Source: Anas platyrhynchos (taxonomy: Eukaryota > Chordata > Aves > Anseriformes > Anatidae). From it: DNA of 64,000 nt. The stretch is taken from contig NC_092591.1 in NCBI RefSeq assembly GCF_047663525.1, positions 27,871,001 to 27,935,000 of the forward strand, written 5' to 3'. Below the pieces are notes generated by a model that saw only the letters and a list, made by a program, of their open reading frames with translations, searched no databases and was not told the DNA's origin. This document shows, piece by piece, positions 51,269 to 60,700 of the stretch (the first letter of the stretch is position 1; each line of letters begins with the position of its first letter). A program made the translations under genes and the position numbers.

Positions 51269-52666
51269 GTGACGGCGGCCACTGCAGAGGTGACCCTGGC
51301 CGGGAGGAGGGCGGCTGCGCCGCACCGGCTCCCGGCTCGCCAAAACTGATTATTCTTTGCTTTATTCGCCCGGGGGATTGACGAAGGGCTCAGGCCGCTG
51401 GGGAATCGCTCCCTGCAATCCCCTCCGAAGCGGCCAGCCCCATGGCTGGAGCAGCTTGGAGCGAGGCCGGGCCCCCCCTCCCCGGCTCCTTGATCCCGGC
51501 AGGGTGATGTCACCGGCAGCCAATGCGGGCCGCGGTGGCTTCGCGGGGTGGCGGGGGGGGGACACGCCGCAGATGGCTCCAGCTGGGCCCAGCATTTGAT
51601 TAATCGCCTGAATTACCCTCGTTTTGCCATAAAATTACAGGGACGGGGTGAGGGGGGGGGATGCCGGGGAATGGTAAAAGCAGGAGCACATCGGTAAAGG
51701 AGCAGGCTGCCGCAGGGGTGCAGTGCCCCAAAATGCGGGGCAGGGGGAGGCAGGGGGTCCCCTTGCCAAAAGCGTGCTGCGGAGGGGATGTGGCACTTTG
51801 GGGACGTGTGGCGGATGGGGTGACGGGTCCCTGGGGAGCCAGGAGGGGAGAGGTGCCAGGCCACCCTCCCCCTGGTCACCCACGGAGGGCAGGACCCTGC
51901 CCGAGCCACCGCGGGGGCACCCAGCACTATTTCGGCCAGCCAGCCATGGCTCGGAGCCACCTCTATTATTTAACCAGGAGAGATAGAGAGAGGAGCCCGG
52001 GAGAGATAATATGCCATGACACCGGATAAGAGCTCCTGGCGTCACAAGGGAGGAGGATTACATGTCCCTGAATGGAGTTAGAGATGACAGAGGGGAGGGG
52101 AAGAGTTTTTAGCAAGGGATTAAGCTTACAGCTCCAGGAAGGCTTTGGGGGGCTGCTTGCCAGCGCAGGGCAAGCCCTGGGGCTGACGTACCTGTTATGC
52201 TGGCCTGAGGATGGGGGTGCCGTGTCACTGGGGTGGGGGCAACGAGCAGGTCCCCGAGGACAGCCCTGTGGGGTGGACGGGGTGCCAGAGGGAAGGCAGC
52301 AGGTAACAGGGTGCAGGGAGGGAGGAGCGGGTCACACGGGCCAGGCATGGCCGGATGGAAATGCATCCCCCCACCCTGCATCTTTCTCCTGGGGGAGAGG
52401 TTTCCACAAGGACAGGCGAGGGCCAGACCCCGTACCTTCATCTTGGAGGCGGGCTGGATGAGCTCCGTGATGGAGACCTTGTCCTGCTGGAGCCGCCTCT
52501 TGACCAGCTTGGAGCAGCAGATGTTGACGGAGCTGAGGACGTGCCAGGAGTTGTACTCCACGAAGGAGCGGCTGTCGATGACCAGGGTGCCCTCCGCCCC
52601 GTTCCTCAGGAGGCTGGCCAGCTTCTTCGGATCCATCACTTTGCGTGGGAGCCTGTCCCCGGCCAT
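29437..52666 (-). CDS. DUSP8: DUSP8, dual-specificity MAP-kinase phosphatase (six coding exons joined)
   Basis: The coding exons are 52436-52666, 46773-46911, 33285-33451, 31261-31420, 30938-31061 and 29437-30532. All have AG/GT junctions and matching phases, and together encode 638 residues (human protein about 625). The protein removes phosphate from the Thr and Tyr of the MAP-kinase activation loop, with preference for JNK and p38. Residues 1 to about 150 form the rhodanese-like MAPK-binding domain with a basic docking motif (LVKRRL, 54-59). Residues about 160-302 form the catalytic domain, with the general acid Asp215 (NDNY) and signature HCLAGISRS around the nucleophile Cys246. The remainder is a long, probably disordered Ser/Pro/Gly-rich tail with conserved islands (RSFSLDIKSAY, FKRRSCQMEFEE). 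No frameshift or missing catalytic residue is seen, so the gene appears intact. Confidence 0.97.
29728..29751 (-). repeat. GGC/GGT trinucleotide repeat coding polyglycine in DUSP8
   Basis: Eight consecutive glycine codons (four GGC, four GGT, interleaved) sit in the disordered DUSP8 tail, flanked by Ser-rich sequence. The mixed codons suggest the run is not purely slippage-driven. Confidence 0.95.
30533..30937 (-). other. DUSP8: DUSP8 intron between coding exons 5 and 6
   Basis: A 405-base intron with donor AG|GTAAGA and acceptor CGGCAG|G, phase 2. Nothing else is evident in it. Confidence 0.95.
30938..31061 (-). CDS. DUSP8: DUSP8 coding exon 5: phosphatase signature loop
   Basis: The acceptor is TTGCTCCAG|AC and the donor TACAG|GTAAGA. 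It encodes the end of Asp233 through the first two bases of Arg274. It carries the P-loop HCLAGISRSAT with catalytic Cys246 and Arg252, followed by the helix IAIAYIMKTMGMSSDDAY. This is the most conserved exon of the gene, and the active-site cysteine number is the same as in human DUSP8. Confidence 0.98.
31062..31260 (-). other. DUSP8: DUSP8 intron between coding exons 4 and 5
   Basis: A 199-base phase-1 intron with donor ATTG|GTGAGC. No other feature is seen. Confidence 0.95.
31261..31420 (-). CDS. DUSP8: DUSP8 coding exon 4: N-terminal half of catalytic domain
   Basis: The acceptor is TCCCACCAG|GAC and the donor ATTG|GTGAGC. It encodes residues 180-232 plus the first base of Asp233. It contains GISYVLNASNSCPKPDFIC and the general-acid loop VNDNYCEKLLPW, in which Asp215 is expected to protonate the leaving group. 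The substitutions relative to the human sequence that I recall (Asp205, His207, Ile211, Val213) are conservative or lie outside the catalytic residues. Confidence 0.97.
31421..33284 (-). other. DUSP8: DUSP8 intron between coding exons 3 and 4
   Basis: A 1.86-kb phase-0 intron with donor AAG|GTACAG and acceptor CCACCAG|GAC. I see no repeats or coding potential in it. Confidence 0.9.
33285..33451 (-). CDS. DUSP8: DUSP8 coding exon 3: linker into catalytic domain
   Basis: The acceptor is TTTTCTCTGCAG|GA and the donor AACAAG|GTACAG. It enters in phase 1 (Gly124 is split G|GA) and leaves in phase 0, encoding residues 124-179. It finishes the rhodanese-like domain (GGFATFSSCFPGLCEGKP), crosses the linker and begins the phosphatase domain with the family-typical TRILPHLYLGSQKDVLNK. 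Its phase-1 entry matters for the candidate alternative first exon at 39171-39288. Confidence 0.97.
33590..33750 (-). mobile_element. CR1 LINE internal 3' region fragment
   Basis: The plus strand contains 'AATCCACCACTTTGCTAGGC', 'TTCCAATGCTTGGCCACCCT', 'CTCCATGAAGAATTTCTTCC' and 'CTCTCCTGGTGCAACTTGAG'. These are in the order of the reverse complement of the CR1 segment upstream of its 3' UTR. The copy is minus-oriented, old, and lacks the terminal octamer tail. It lies 140 bases upstream of DUSP8 coding exon 3 on the coding strand. Confidence 0.85.
38560..39600. promoter_or_regulatory. Intragenic CpG-rich block in DUSP8 intron
   Basis: CpG dinucleotides are frequent here (for example CCCCGCGCGCTCCCCTCGCG near 38760, and around 38870-39120 and 39255-39320), unlike the flanking intron. 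The block contains long open frames on both strands, as expected from low stop density. It could be an alternative promoter for DUSP8 or the promoter of a non-coding transcript. On the minus strand it includes the candidate exon 39171-39288. Confidence 0.5.
39171..39288 (-). CDS. Candidate alternative first coding exon of DUSP8
   Basis: From ATG 39288 the minus strand encodes 39 residues that look protein-like (MPVDVMLAPAEDQFWTDMHE, then GQMKLKIRVRRMKESRDMR), with G/C at most third codon positions. It ends at CGAG|GTTTGT, a usable but weak donor, in phase 1. That phase fits the phase-1 acceptor of DUSP8 coding exon 3, giving an in-frame join to GFATFSS. The product would lack residues 1-123 with the MAPK docking motif. 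The exon sits inside an intragenic CpG island. I do not recognise the peptide from any family; it may also be chance. Evidence is frame, phase and context only. Confidence 0.25.
40842..40877. repeat. 16-bp direct duplication
   Basis: GAGCCAGCCTCCTAAC occurs twice in tandem, followed by a partial third copy (GAGCC). Confidence 0.9.
41197..41436. repeat. Degenerate CCATCTCCATCA-type minisatellite
   Basis: About 40 degenerate hexamer units (CCATCT, CCATCA, CCAACT and similar) span 240 bases. The array keeps frames open on both strands (Ile/Ser/Thr/Ala-rich on plus, Met/Glu/Val-rich or Gly/Asp-rich on minus), and these ORFs are rejected as genes. Confidence 0.93.
42895..42935. repeat. A-rich (GA8)-type tract
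   Basis: AAAAAAGAAAAAAAAG-type sequence, followed by a T-rich stretch to about 42955. Confidence 0.9.
43236..43264. repeat. (TGA)n trinucleotide repeat
   Basis: About ten uninterrupted GAT/TGA/ATG units. Confidence 0.97.
44376..44432. repeat. A-rich tract with AAAGCAAA interruptions
   Basis: Three A runs of 11-17 bases are separated by GC and AAAGC interruptions. Confidence 0.95.
44517..44660. promoter_or_regulatory. Candidate intronic enhancer with perfect D-box
   Basis: A 14-bp perfect palindrome, GCATTACGTAATGC (44517-44530), contains ATTACGTAAT, the consensus for PAR-bZIP/NFIL3 (D-box). Within 140 bases lie TCATGTGATGTCA (44567-44579), which overlaps an MITF/TFE-type E-box (TCATGTGA) and a CRE/AP-1-like TGATGTCA, and the MEF2-like CTATTTATAC (44639-44648). 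The grouping is suggestive; activity is not shown by sequence. Confidence 0.35.
46688..46744. repeat. (CAC/CAT)n repeat next to DUSP8 exon 2 donor
   Basis: About 19 CAY triplets with minor interruptions end 28 bases downstream of the 5' splice site of DUSP8 coding exon 2 (reading on the minus strand). Confidence 0.95.
46773..46911 (-). CDS. DUSP8: DUSP8 coding exon 2: middle of MAPK-binding domain
   Basis: The acceptor is TTCCCTGCAG|GTG and the donor CTCACAG|GTAGGA (phase 1). It encodes residues 78-123 plus one base of Gly124: VEAEEHQDVVVYDQSTRD, then AADSFLSILLGKLDSCFHSV. This is the second half of the rhodanese-like fold, where the catalytic cysteine of true rhodaneses is absent, as in all MAP-kinase phosphatases. 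Similarity to human DUSP8 is high. Confidence 0.97.
48703..48767 (-). mobile_element. CR1 LINE 3' tail fragment
   Basis: The plus strand reads CTAGAATCACCTCGGTTGGA, then AAAGACCTTCAAGATCATCC, the reverse complement of a CR1 3' end. It is short and runs directly into the CCAACCATCATCAAGT-type array. Confidence 0.85.
48768..48900. repeat. Minisatellite of CAAGTCCAACCATCAT-type units
   Basis: About eight variable-length units (10-20 bases), each with AAGTCCAACCA or AAGTCCAATC and a variable number of ATC triplets. The core AAGTCCAACCATCA occurs in CR1 3' ends (compare 19287-19300), so the array seems to have expanded from the adjoining CR1 tail. Confidence 0.85.
49020..49075 (+). mobile_element. 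CR1 LINE 3' tail fragment, inverted relative to 48703
   Basis: The plus strand reads GGACTTGATGATCTTGAAGG, then TCTTTTCCAACCTAGAGGAT and TCTG. This is the sense strand of a CR1 3' end, opposite to the copy about 300 bases to the left. Confidence 0.85.
51238..51264. repeat. (GCT)9 trinucleotide repeat
   Basis: Nine uninterrupted GCT units, immediately before a CACGTGAC E-box, in a GC-rich part of the first DUSP8 coding intron. Confidence 0.97.
52436..52666 (-). CDS. DUSP8: DUSP8 coding exon 1: start codon and MAPK docking motif
   Basis: It encodes residues 1-77 and ends in phase 0 at AAG|GTACGG. The protein starts MAGDRLPRKVMDPKKLASLL, as in human DUSP8, which fixes the start at ATG 52664-52666. 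The stretch VIDSRSFVEYNSWHVLSSVN is the first half of the rhodanese-like domain, and CSKLVKRRLQQ (51-61) is the basic kinase-interaction motif that binds the MAP kinase. A pyrimidine-rich tract ending CTCGCCGCAG lies 16 bases upstream of the ATG (boundary at 52682/52683). This suggests that an untranslated exon is spliced on further upstream, as in other vertebrate DUSP8 genes. Confidence 0.97.
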
Positions 52667-55600
52667 ACCGGGCCCGTCCCCTCTGCGGCGAGCGGGGGCA
52701 AGGGGCGCGAGGGCAGGGAGGGGCTGGCACCCGTCTCCCCCAGGGGAAGCAGTGATGGGGTGAGGTGCGAGCGGGGCAGCTCCCGTCCCAGGCTCTTCAC
52801 GCTGCTAGTGCCCAGGGTGCCGACTCATTGTGCTGAACCTGGAGGGAGAGGGAAGGGGGAAAACGGTGGTCAGGTGGCAGCAAAACCAGGTGCTCACCTG
52901 GGGCTGAGTCCTTGAGGAGGACCTCAGGAGGGCACAAGGGTGCAGGCACACTTCCCAGGCATAACTTTAGGTTTAATAGCCCTCGGTGGAGCTTTCCTCC
53001 AAGAATTTGTCTAATAGCTTCTGGGAGCCATGTCAGATTTAACAGGCAGGGAGCAGCCTTTTCCCTGATTTTCCCTGAGGCTCAGGGCTCTTCAGGGGAC
53101 CTTGGTGTCTTCTGCTGGGAGAAGCCACCCGTGCCCGCTCCCTGTTCACCCTCCCAGTGCACCTCACAACTTGGGAGCCCCTCGGGTCACAGCACCTGCA
53201 GAGCAGCTCCTCGCACAGGCACCTTTTGGCAGTCCTTAGGTTTTAATGGCACACGTCATTGCAGGCCTGTTTTAATGGCATTAGGTTTTAATGCTGCGGC
53301 GGCCATTCAGAAAATAAGCAGGGCTATTACCAGGCTCCTCTTGTTCCTGCCAGACGGTGTTTTAGAGCGAACCCACAAGCTGTTGCATGGGAGCTTTAAT
53401 GCATCTGAATTAGGACTATGACTACCGTGCCTGAAAAGGCCAGCGTAAAGACCTTCATTGACTTCTGCAGGGCCAGGATTTGGTCTATGAACTGCAGAAG
53501 GCTTATGAGGCACCCTGATCTAGGTAAGCCAGCAGCTCGTAGAAGCTCCCACACTGTTAGCCCTCATGGTGCAGGCCCCAAAGGAGGCCACAGAGACGCT
53601 TGGGGAGGGCACGGTGCTGCAGCAACAAGGCTGCACGGTGCCTGGTGCTGTCCCACGTGTACAGGGAAAGGTGCTGCATGCCTCAGCCTCATGAGAACTT
53701 TTACACCAAGGAAACAAAAGGTCCTTACACCAAGCACAATGCTCATTTCTACTGCACCATATCTCTGGGTGAAATGACAGGGACCTCTGCTCCCCATCAC
53801 CAGACCTGGAGGACTCAGCCAGCTCGCAGGGACAGGACATGGGGCTGCAGAATACGAGGATGGGGGCTTCAGCATCCACAGGTCTCTAGCCCACAGCCCT
53901 GGCATTAGCAGCCCCGCCACATCCCTGGGCAGCTCCCCAAAGCAGGGGGTAGATGTCCCCGCATCACACGCATGCTGTTAGCACATCTATTCAACTTAAG
54001 GGGGAAAAAAATCCCCTAAATGCTGCGACAGCGCCAGCCCCTCCTGGCACAAAGCCCTTCGCAGCCCCGTTGCACGGCGGTGCCGCTGTCCCCGGCCCCA
54101 CGGCAGGCGGCTCGCGGTCCCCCCTCGCCTCTCCCCTCCCTGCAGCACTCCTCCAGGGGGGGCTTAAAAATTGAAACAGTTCTAATTAGGGGGTGATAGG
54201 GGGAGAGAGGCTGGCTCCTGCTGGGATATGACACACCTCATTACGTTGCTGCCGCCTTGCCAGAAGACCCCCTGCTGTACCTTGGCTATAGAGCCAGGGC
54301 ACTCAGAAAGGATGCAAATTAGCCAGCTTTTCCCCTCCGTCTTTCTTTCACACCCCACTCCCCAAATCGCTTTCTGCTTCCCATCCCCATCAGGACAGCA
54401 GGCTGCGAATTCTTCTCAGCTCTTCCAATTACATCCAAGAAATAAAAGGGAGCGGAGGGAGGCGACAGACAAAAAGCTGGGGATAATGCTGGGGCAGAGG
54501 GATCAGAATGAGAGGCTGAAGTGGGAGGAAGGAGTGATCCGATGCATCGGACACATCGCACAGTGTCTGCGAGATAACAGGGTATCTGCTCCACAGATAA
54601 CGAGCCAGGGTGAACCTTGGGGGGGTCAGACACAATTAGAGGGGCTTGGGAAAGCCAGAAGATCCTGGATCTCCCAACTGCTCTGGGAGAAGCCTGTTTG
54701 GAAGAGGCTTTCCACACACCGAGTTCTGACAGGTGACCAGGAGCGCAGGGGGGGGTGAAGTCAGGGAAGGCACAAGAGGTTCCCCACCTCTGCTGACAGC
54801 CACCCAAACATCTGGACAGATGTCCGTCTGCTCCAGCATGGCCAGTTAGAGCTGGTGGCAGAGACAGGCGACACAAGTGAGCCTGCTCTGACAGCCAGCT
54901 CCAGCAGGGAGATGCGGAGGGAGGCATGGCCAGGCAGGCCCATGCTGCTTCCCCTTCCTGGAGCCTTTGGAGGGAGATGTCCAACAGAGCGTGGTCTTAG
55001 GCAGCTGTAACCTTGGTGGTAGACCCAAGATTGAGAAGGAACCGGGTCCTGAGCTCATATGTCGCCCTCTTGTAGGCCAACCCTAATGCAAATGCCAAGG
55101 GATTGGAAAGGAGGAGGCACGGACAGGGAGCACCACGAAGTAAGAGGTCTCCTGCCACCCCACCACGGTGACCAGGGACTTGTCTCCAGCACAGGGGAAA
55201 AGGTTAACCTGGGACCTAAATTGGGGTTTCAGAAGTGTAGCTGTGTCCCTCGCTTATCAGTTTATTAAAGCCATCTTAATCTTCTTGAGTGTTCCCGAAG
55301 AACATTACCATAATCCTTTAATCCCACCTCTCCCTGGAGTGCCTGTAATGAGGGAGATGGGCGCAAGGCTTAGCTGAATGGGGACAGCCAGGCAGGAGGG
55401 GCCAAGCTGGATGGAAGGACGGGCAGAGAGCCCAACACCCAGCCTGGGCAACCACCGGCACTCCGTCCCTGCTGCTACCTCCATGGACACACGTGCTTTG
55501 TGAAGGGTGCCATCAGGAGCTTGGCACAGATAGGTGCTGTGAGCCGGGCTAAGGGCAAACGCCCTCTCCATCCTCTTCCATCCTCTTCTGGTCAGCCAGA

Positions 55601-58600
55601 AGGAAGAAAACCCCAAACACACCCTGACCTAGGTCTGTCCCCGTGGCAGGACGGACCATGGGAGCTTGGCCCTGCGCTGGCCCAGCAGTCACAAGGGGGA
55701 GGCCACTTCCTCAATTACTTCTCTTGCACAAAGCCCCGGCAGAGGTACGTGGTTACGGGATGGGCATGGATCTGGTTTCTCTTGTACCAGAGATGTTAAC
55801 AGGAAGGCCAGCACATTTCTGAAGCAACCATAAACCTCACCAACCGGTGCGTCTACTCGTCTCACCAAGCTCGTAGCTGTGTCCTGGAGATCTCTACCCT
55901 CCACTCATGGTCCTGTTCAGGAGCTCCTAGCTTCCTCCTACTCCATACTTTCCTCTTCTCCTAGCCCTTTCCCACTTCTTTCTGCTGCTGTTTTCCTGTT
56001 TCCATTCAAAATAAATATGGGCAGACTTGACCAAGATGAAGAGGAAAAGGAAAACAAAACAAAACAAAACAGGAGAACAGCCACAGTGGTGTTTCCCAGC
56101 CTGCAGGGGACACACAGCAAAGGACCTCAGATGCACTGCTGTTCATCTCCCAAGGTATTTTGGAGACCAAGACCTGCTTCTAGTAATGGAGAACTTGCAA
56201 AATGAAGGAGCTGAAGAGCAGAAGTAGGATAGGGCTGGCTGCTGGTGGAGGACCTGGAGGTGCTGCGATTTGCCTCATGAGCCAGGCTGCGCAGAGGTGA
56301 AGATGTGGGAAGGGGCAAATCTGGCAGTGGGGGTGCTGGAAGAGGCACCCACACATGCCTGAGCACAGAGCTAAGGCAGCAACCCTGGGGACAGGCAGCT
56401 CTGAGCCCATCAACCTCCCGAGGAGCTGTGGGTGCCCCATGCCTGGAGGTGCCCAAGGCCAGGCTGGATGGGGCTGGGGGCAGCCTGGGCTGGTGGGAGG
56501 GGTCCTGCCTGTGGCGGGGGCTTGGGACTGGGTGGGATTTAAGCTCAATTCCAACCCAAACCCTTCTCAAACCTGTTTCCAGCGTGAAACATGGCATCTC
56601 TGCCAAGCTCTCCACCCCTTCTCCATCCCCATCCCTATTTCTTCCAAGTCCTTCGGCACTTAGCGAGCTCCCCTCGGCAGGCTCGTGCCGTTTGAGGGAT
56701 TCCTAAATCACGGGCCTACGGCTAATTATTATTATTTCGCAGCAGCAATCAGGGACGCGGGGCTCATTAACAAGTTAGCACCTCTGGTTTCCCTGGAAAC
56801 CCGCAGCTGCCAGGCAACGGCTGCGGCTCCGGCCCGAGGCGATGCCACCGCGGTGCCTTCGGCTCCATCCCAGCCCCAGAGGGATGCTCGCTCCGCGTGC
56901 CTCCAGCTCAGCGGGACGGGGCAGGACCAGCCTTTAGGAAACCCCGGGGTGCCTCCCCTTGCTCCATCCCATCTGCTTCTAAGCCCATCTACTGACCCCC
57001 TTCTGCTGCTCACAGCGCATCCCGAACGACTCAGCTGCCTCTCCCTCCTAGCAAGGGGTGCGGGATTTCTCCCACGGAGGGGGATTTGGAGCACAAATGG
57101 TCCCCCGGGGTGGCTGCAGGACGAAGCCGTGAGGTGCCTGCAGTAGCCGCATTGGAAGTGATGTAACTGCTGCCAATCCCTTAGCAGCTGATCAAGATCC
57201 CTTTAAAAAGCAGCACAAAAGATTTCTCTGCTGGAGATGGGAAAATGGAGTGTTTTTTTCCTCCTCCTCCTCCAAACGAGGTTAAAAAACACCATTAACC
57301 ACATTCACTAAGCCAGACACAAAGTCTGCTTGCCCACCTCTCCCTGGAGAAGCTAAAGGGTGGGAGGAAGGACATTTTGTGACCCCCAGGAGCACGAAGA
57401 TGAGAAGGCAGCACCAGGTTGCCCCTCCATGGCTGCTGCCCTGTTCTCACCCTCCGAGACCCACAGGGGCTTTCCCAGAACAGACCAGCACCACACAGCC
57501 TCATCGATGCTCATCTCGCTTCCCCATTCTCCACTTCTGACACACCACGGGCACCTTCTCCCCAAGCCAGGAGGCCCTCCCCGGAGGAGAGCCCCCGCAC
57601 AACCCCTCCGTGCAGAGCAGCGTTGGGAAGGGGCAGCCTCTGCGCGGAGGATGCTGGAGGGAAGGAGCTCCTCCATCGGAGGAGGTGGCTGAAGGTTGCA
57701 CCAGCAATCCTGGGTGGGCTTGGGTTCTGCTCCCAGAATGATTTCTGGAGATCTGAGTGCCGTTGGGTCAGGAAAAGCCAACGGGGAAGCACAGCAGGCT
57801 AAACTGCCCGAGTCTAGGTGACAAAGCCACCATCTCCTCCTCCTGAACTCGTACTTTTAAGATCATTTATATGTTTTTCCCCCATAGCATAAGCACAAGC
57901 TTCCATTTTAAAGCCCACAAAAGCCAGGACCGAAGGTTATCCCTGCCCAGCCAGCCATTTGCCCGCGCTGAGGACGGAGTGCCCAGGCATGTTGCTTTCT
58001 AATACCAAAGCTATCCCATTTCCACCCTCCTCCTGCCAAGCCGAGAGGCGGCCAGGCTCACGCCTCAGAGCCGAAAGCACCTTCCCCTTTGAGCAGCCTG
58101 GCATGTGTCACGGCAGGCTGGAAGGAGGAGGACATGAGGTGTAGGACGAGGGGAACCCAGACACAGTGATGATTTAAGGGCCCTCGATCCCCACCGTCTG
58201 ATATTCCCACTTCTGCTGCATCTCTGCTGGATAAGGCCAGCAGAGACCACTCTGTGGGCTTATCTTGGGATCTCCAGTAGCTTGTTTGCCTTTTTGCAAT
58301 AGGAACGGACCGAGGCAGCCCAGAAAGGTATGCAGCTGGATGCTTCAGGAGGGCTGGTCCGGCTGCCTTCTCCCAGGACAGCAGACATCATAAATACCTG
58401 CTGGATGCAGGTTGGGTTTCCTGGGGAAAGGCTTCCCACTATTTCCCACGACCCCTACGTGCTGAGGGGAAGAAAGACAAGGTCGGGCTGTGGTTCTTCA
58501 AGGCAGCAGGTCAAAACATCAGCAGCTATGCCACTCTGTGCCCACTGAAACTCTGTCTCTTCTTAGGAGACCCAAAATTCAACCGAAACGCTGATTTTCT

Positions 58601-59565
58601 GTGGGGTGACACATCCACCAGGGCGGTAACACGTGCTTTGCAAGGCTTTCCTGACCTGGCCCAAGGCTTGCTGAATTTCCTACATGCACACAATAGCTGA
58701 ATTGTTTGGGATGAATTAGCACTTGTCAGCTGGGGCTCTACCTCTTGTCAAGACACAATGAGAAAGCACCCGCTTGGGGTTGCAAAGGATTACCTTTATT
58801 GAGAAAAGACACCCCGGACAGGCAAGGACCAAGCTGGCATCCCTACCCCACTCCCTCCTCCTGCCCTGGGGGCTGTGGTTTGTCACCAGCTGGTTTCGTT
58901 TGGTTAATCTGAGGTGACACAGGGGTCAGACAAAGGGTTTGGCAGCTCTCCCTCCATCCTCACCACACCAGACAAGCACGAGCCTATTGACCACGCTGCC
59001 CCGCAGCCCCTACAGCTCCTTGTGCAAGAAGTCCCACAGGCCAGCCTGTTAGCTGGGCACTGTGGCATCACATACCATGGGATTTTCTCAGTTTCAGAAT
59101 GAATAAATAAATAAAGTGATGCATCAGGACATAAACCCAGAGCTTCCCCATCCTCCTGCCAGCTTCCACACCAGAAGGCCCAACTGGTCACTGGTGGGGG
59201 CCCCATGACTGTAAGCGTGTGTGAGCACACCCAGCCTTGTCCCCGGAGGGCTGACCCCAGCGAGGTGCCACCAGCTCAGCCCTCCTCACCTTCCCACCCG
59301 CCCGGCACGACTCCAGCGGAGCTCGCACTTATCTCTGTATCAGTTACTGCTGAATGAACCCTGCTCAGGTGCCAGACAAAGAGGCAGCCAAGCTCAAAGC
59401 AGGAGGGATTGCGAGGATGACACAGAATTACAGGCATCAGCATTCAGCAAGCAAGCGGAGAATGCACCGATCTATTTTTAATGGTACAATGCAAATGCTC
59501 GACAAAAGGATGTGTCTAGGGAGATTCTGCCCGGTCAGAGATTTGCATTCTTTTTTTCCCCCCTC

Positions 59566-59586
59566 TTTTTTTTTTTTTTTTTTTTT
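59566..59586 (-). repeat. Poly(T) tract
   Basis: A run of 21 T bases, preceded by a T/C-rich stretch. Confidence 0.95.
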
Positions 59587-60596
59587 CTCCCATCAGTCAA
59601 CTTCACTGGGTGTGCTGGAGGTGCTCTGACCTTCTAGCACCCCACAGAATAATTCGGAGCGCCACCTGGGACATCCCTACAGGGTCCACTGAGCATTAGA
59701 TGGGGTGTTAGATGGGGATGGCCATTCACTGCTCGGCTTTCCTGCCCCACGTACATGCAGTGAACATATTTTCCACAGGCCAGCTTGCCCATCAGCAGTG
59801 CTGGCACCCTCTCCTCACCAGCTCTCCGCTCAGCAGCCGCCGGTGCCAAGCGAGGCTGGGGATGCGCCTGCCTGCTCCCCATGCAGGGCTCGCGGCCAAG
59901 CTGAGGGAGATGGCATGAATAACTCCACTCGAGATACGGCTTGAGCAGGACCAGGCTGCCATCACAAGCTCGGGGGTTGTCGGTGGCGAGGTGAGAACAG
60001 TTGGGGATGCTGCATGTCAATGGAAGGCTCTGGAGAGTGAGGGACCCTTGGTGTTTGGAGCAAAGATGGCTTGGATTTACCCAGCAGAGGCTGGGTTTCA
60101 AGGGGAGGTGTGTAATTGAAGCAGGGACAGGTTTAATGCGTGGGGATGGCTTGACTTGCTTGGAGAAAAAAACCTGCAAGCACCTAATAAGCAGGCTGAA
60201 ATTCCCACCAGGGCTTCTGCTGCATCAGCTGAATTACCGCTTGCTCGCTTAATACAGCAGTGCTCCTCAAAGAACCAAATCCCCTGCTATAACAAAAAAA
60301 AACAAACAACACACACAACAGGCTGACGAAAAGCTGTGGATGTAGGCACACCATGCACCTATGTGCCAGCAGAGTAAGGCCGGGAGGCAGGGACAGAGCA
60401 GGAGGATGTAGCACGGCGTTAGCAGCGCGGGAGGACGGGCTATGGGGGCTGGATGCCAGGGCTGTGCCGTCACTGCAGTCTCCATACGGGTTCAAAGCAG
60501 TGGTCTGCCTCTTTTCAGGTCCCCTCGCCATCGCCACCTAACCACAGGCATTTTACAACAGCCTGGGAGCAGCAGGAAGGAAGGCAGCTACAGAAC

Positions 60597-60700
60597 AGTC
60601 ATAGCATCATTTAGGTTGGAAAAGGCCTCAGGAGCAAACCCAGCCCGACCTCTGTCCCTCAAAGCAGGCCTGGCTTCAACACCAGAATGGGTCATCTTGT
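60597..60700 (-). mobile_element. Degraded CR1 LINE 3' fragment
   Basis: The plus strand has AGTCATAGCATCATTTAGGT, then TGGAAAAGGCCTCAGGAGCA, and later 'CTGGCTTCAACACCAGAATG'. The first two blocks match the CR1 3' end in reverse complement with several changes; the right boundary is uncertain. Confidence 0.7.

Larger units (their letters stand above)
46912..52435 (-). other. DUSP8: DUSP8 intron between coding exons 1 and 2 (5.5 kb)
   Basis: A phase-0 intron with donor AAG|GTACGG. It contains a pair of CR1 tails in opposite orientation flanking a minisatellite (48703-49075), an A/T-rich direct repeat (TTTTAAAATAAA type, 47960-47990), two TGATGTCA octamers (50484 and 51505), a GC-rich block with CpGs at about 51080-51560, a (GCT)9 repeat and a CCACGTGACGG E-box at 51265-51275. 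No extra exon is seen. Confidence 0.85.

Noticed and set aside
58780-59120. 3' end of another minus-strand gene at the AATAAA near 58795
   Set aside because: No upstream coding exon is visible within the window; the hexamer alone is not enough.
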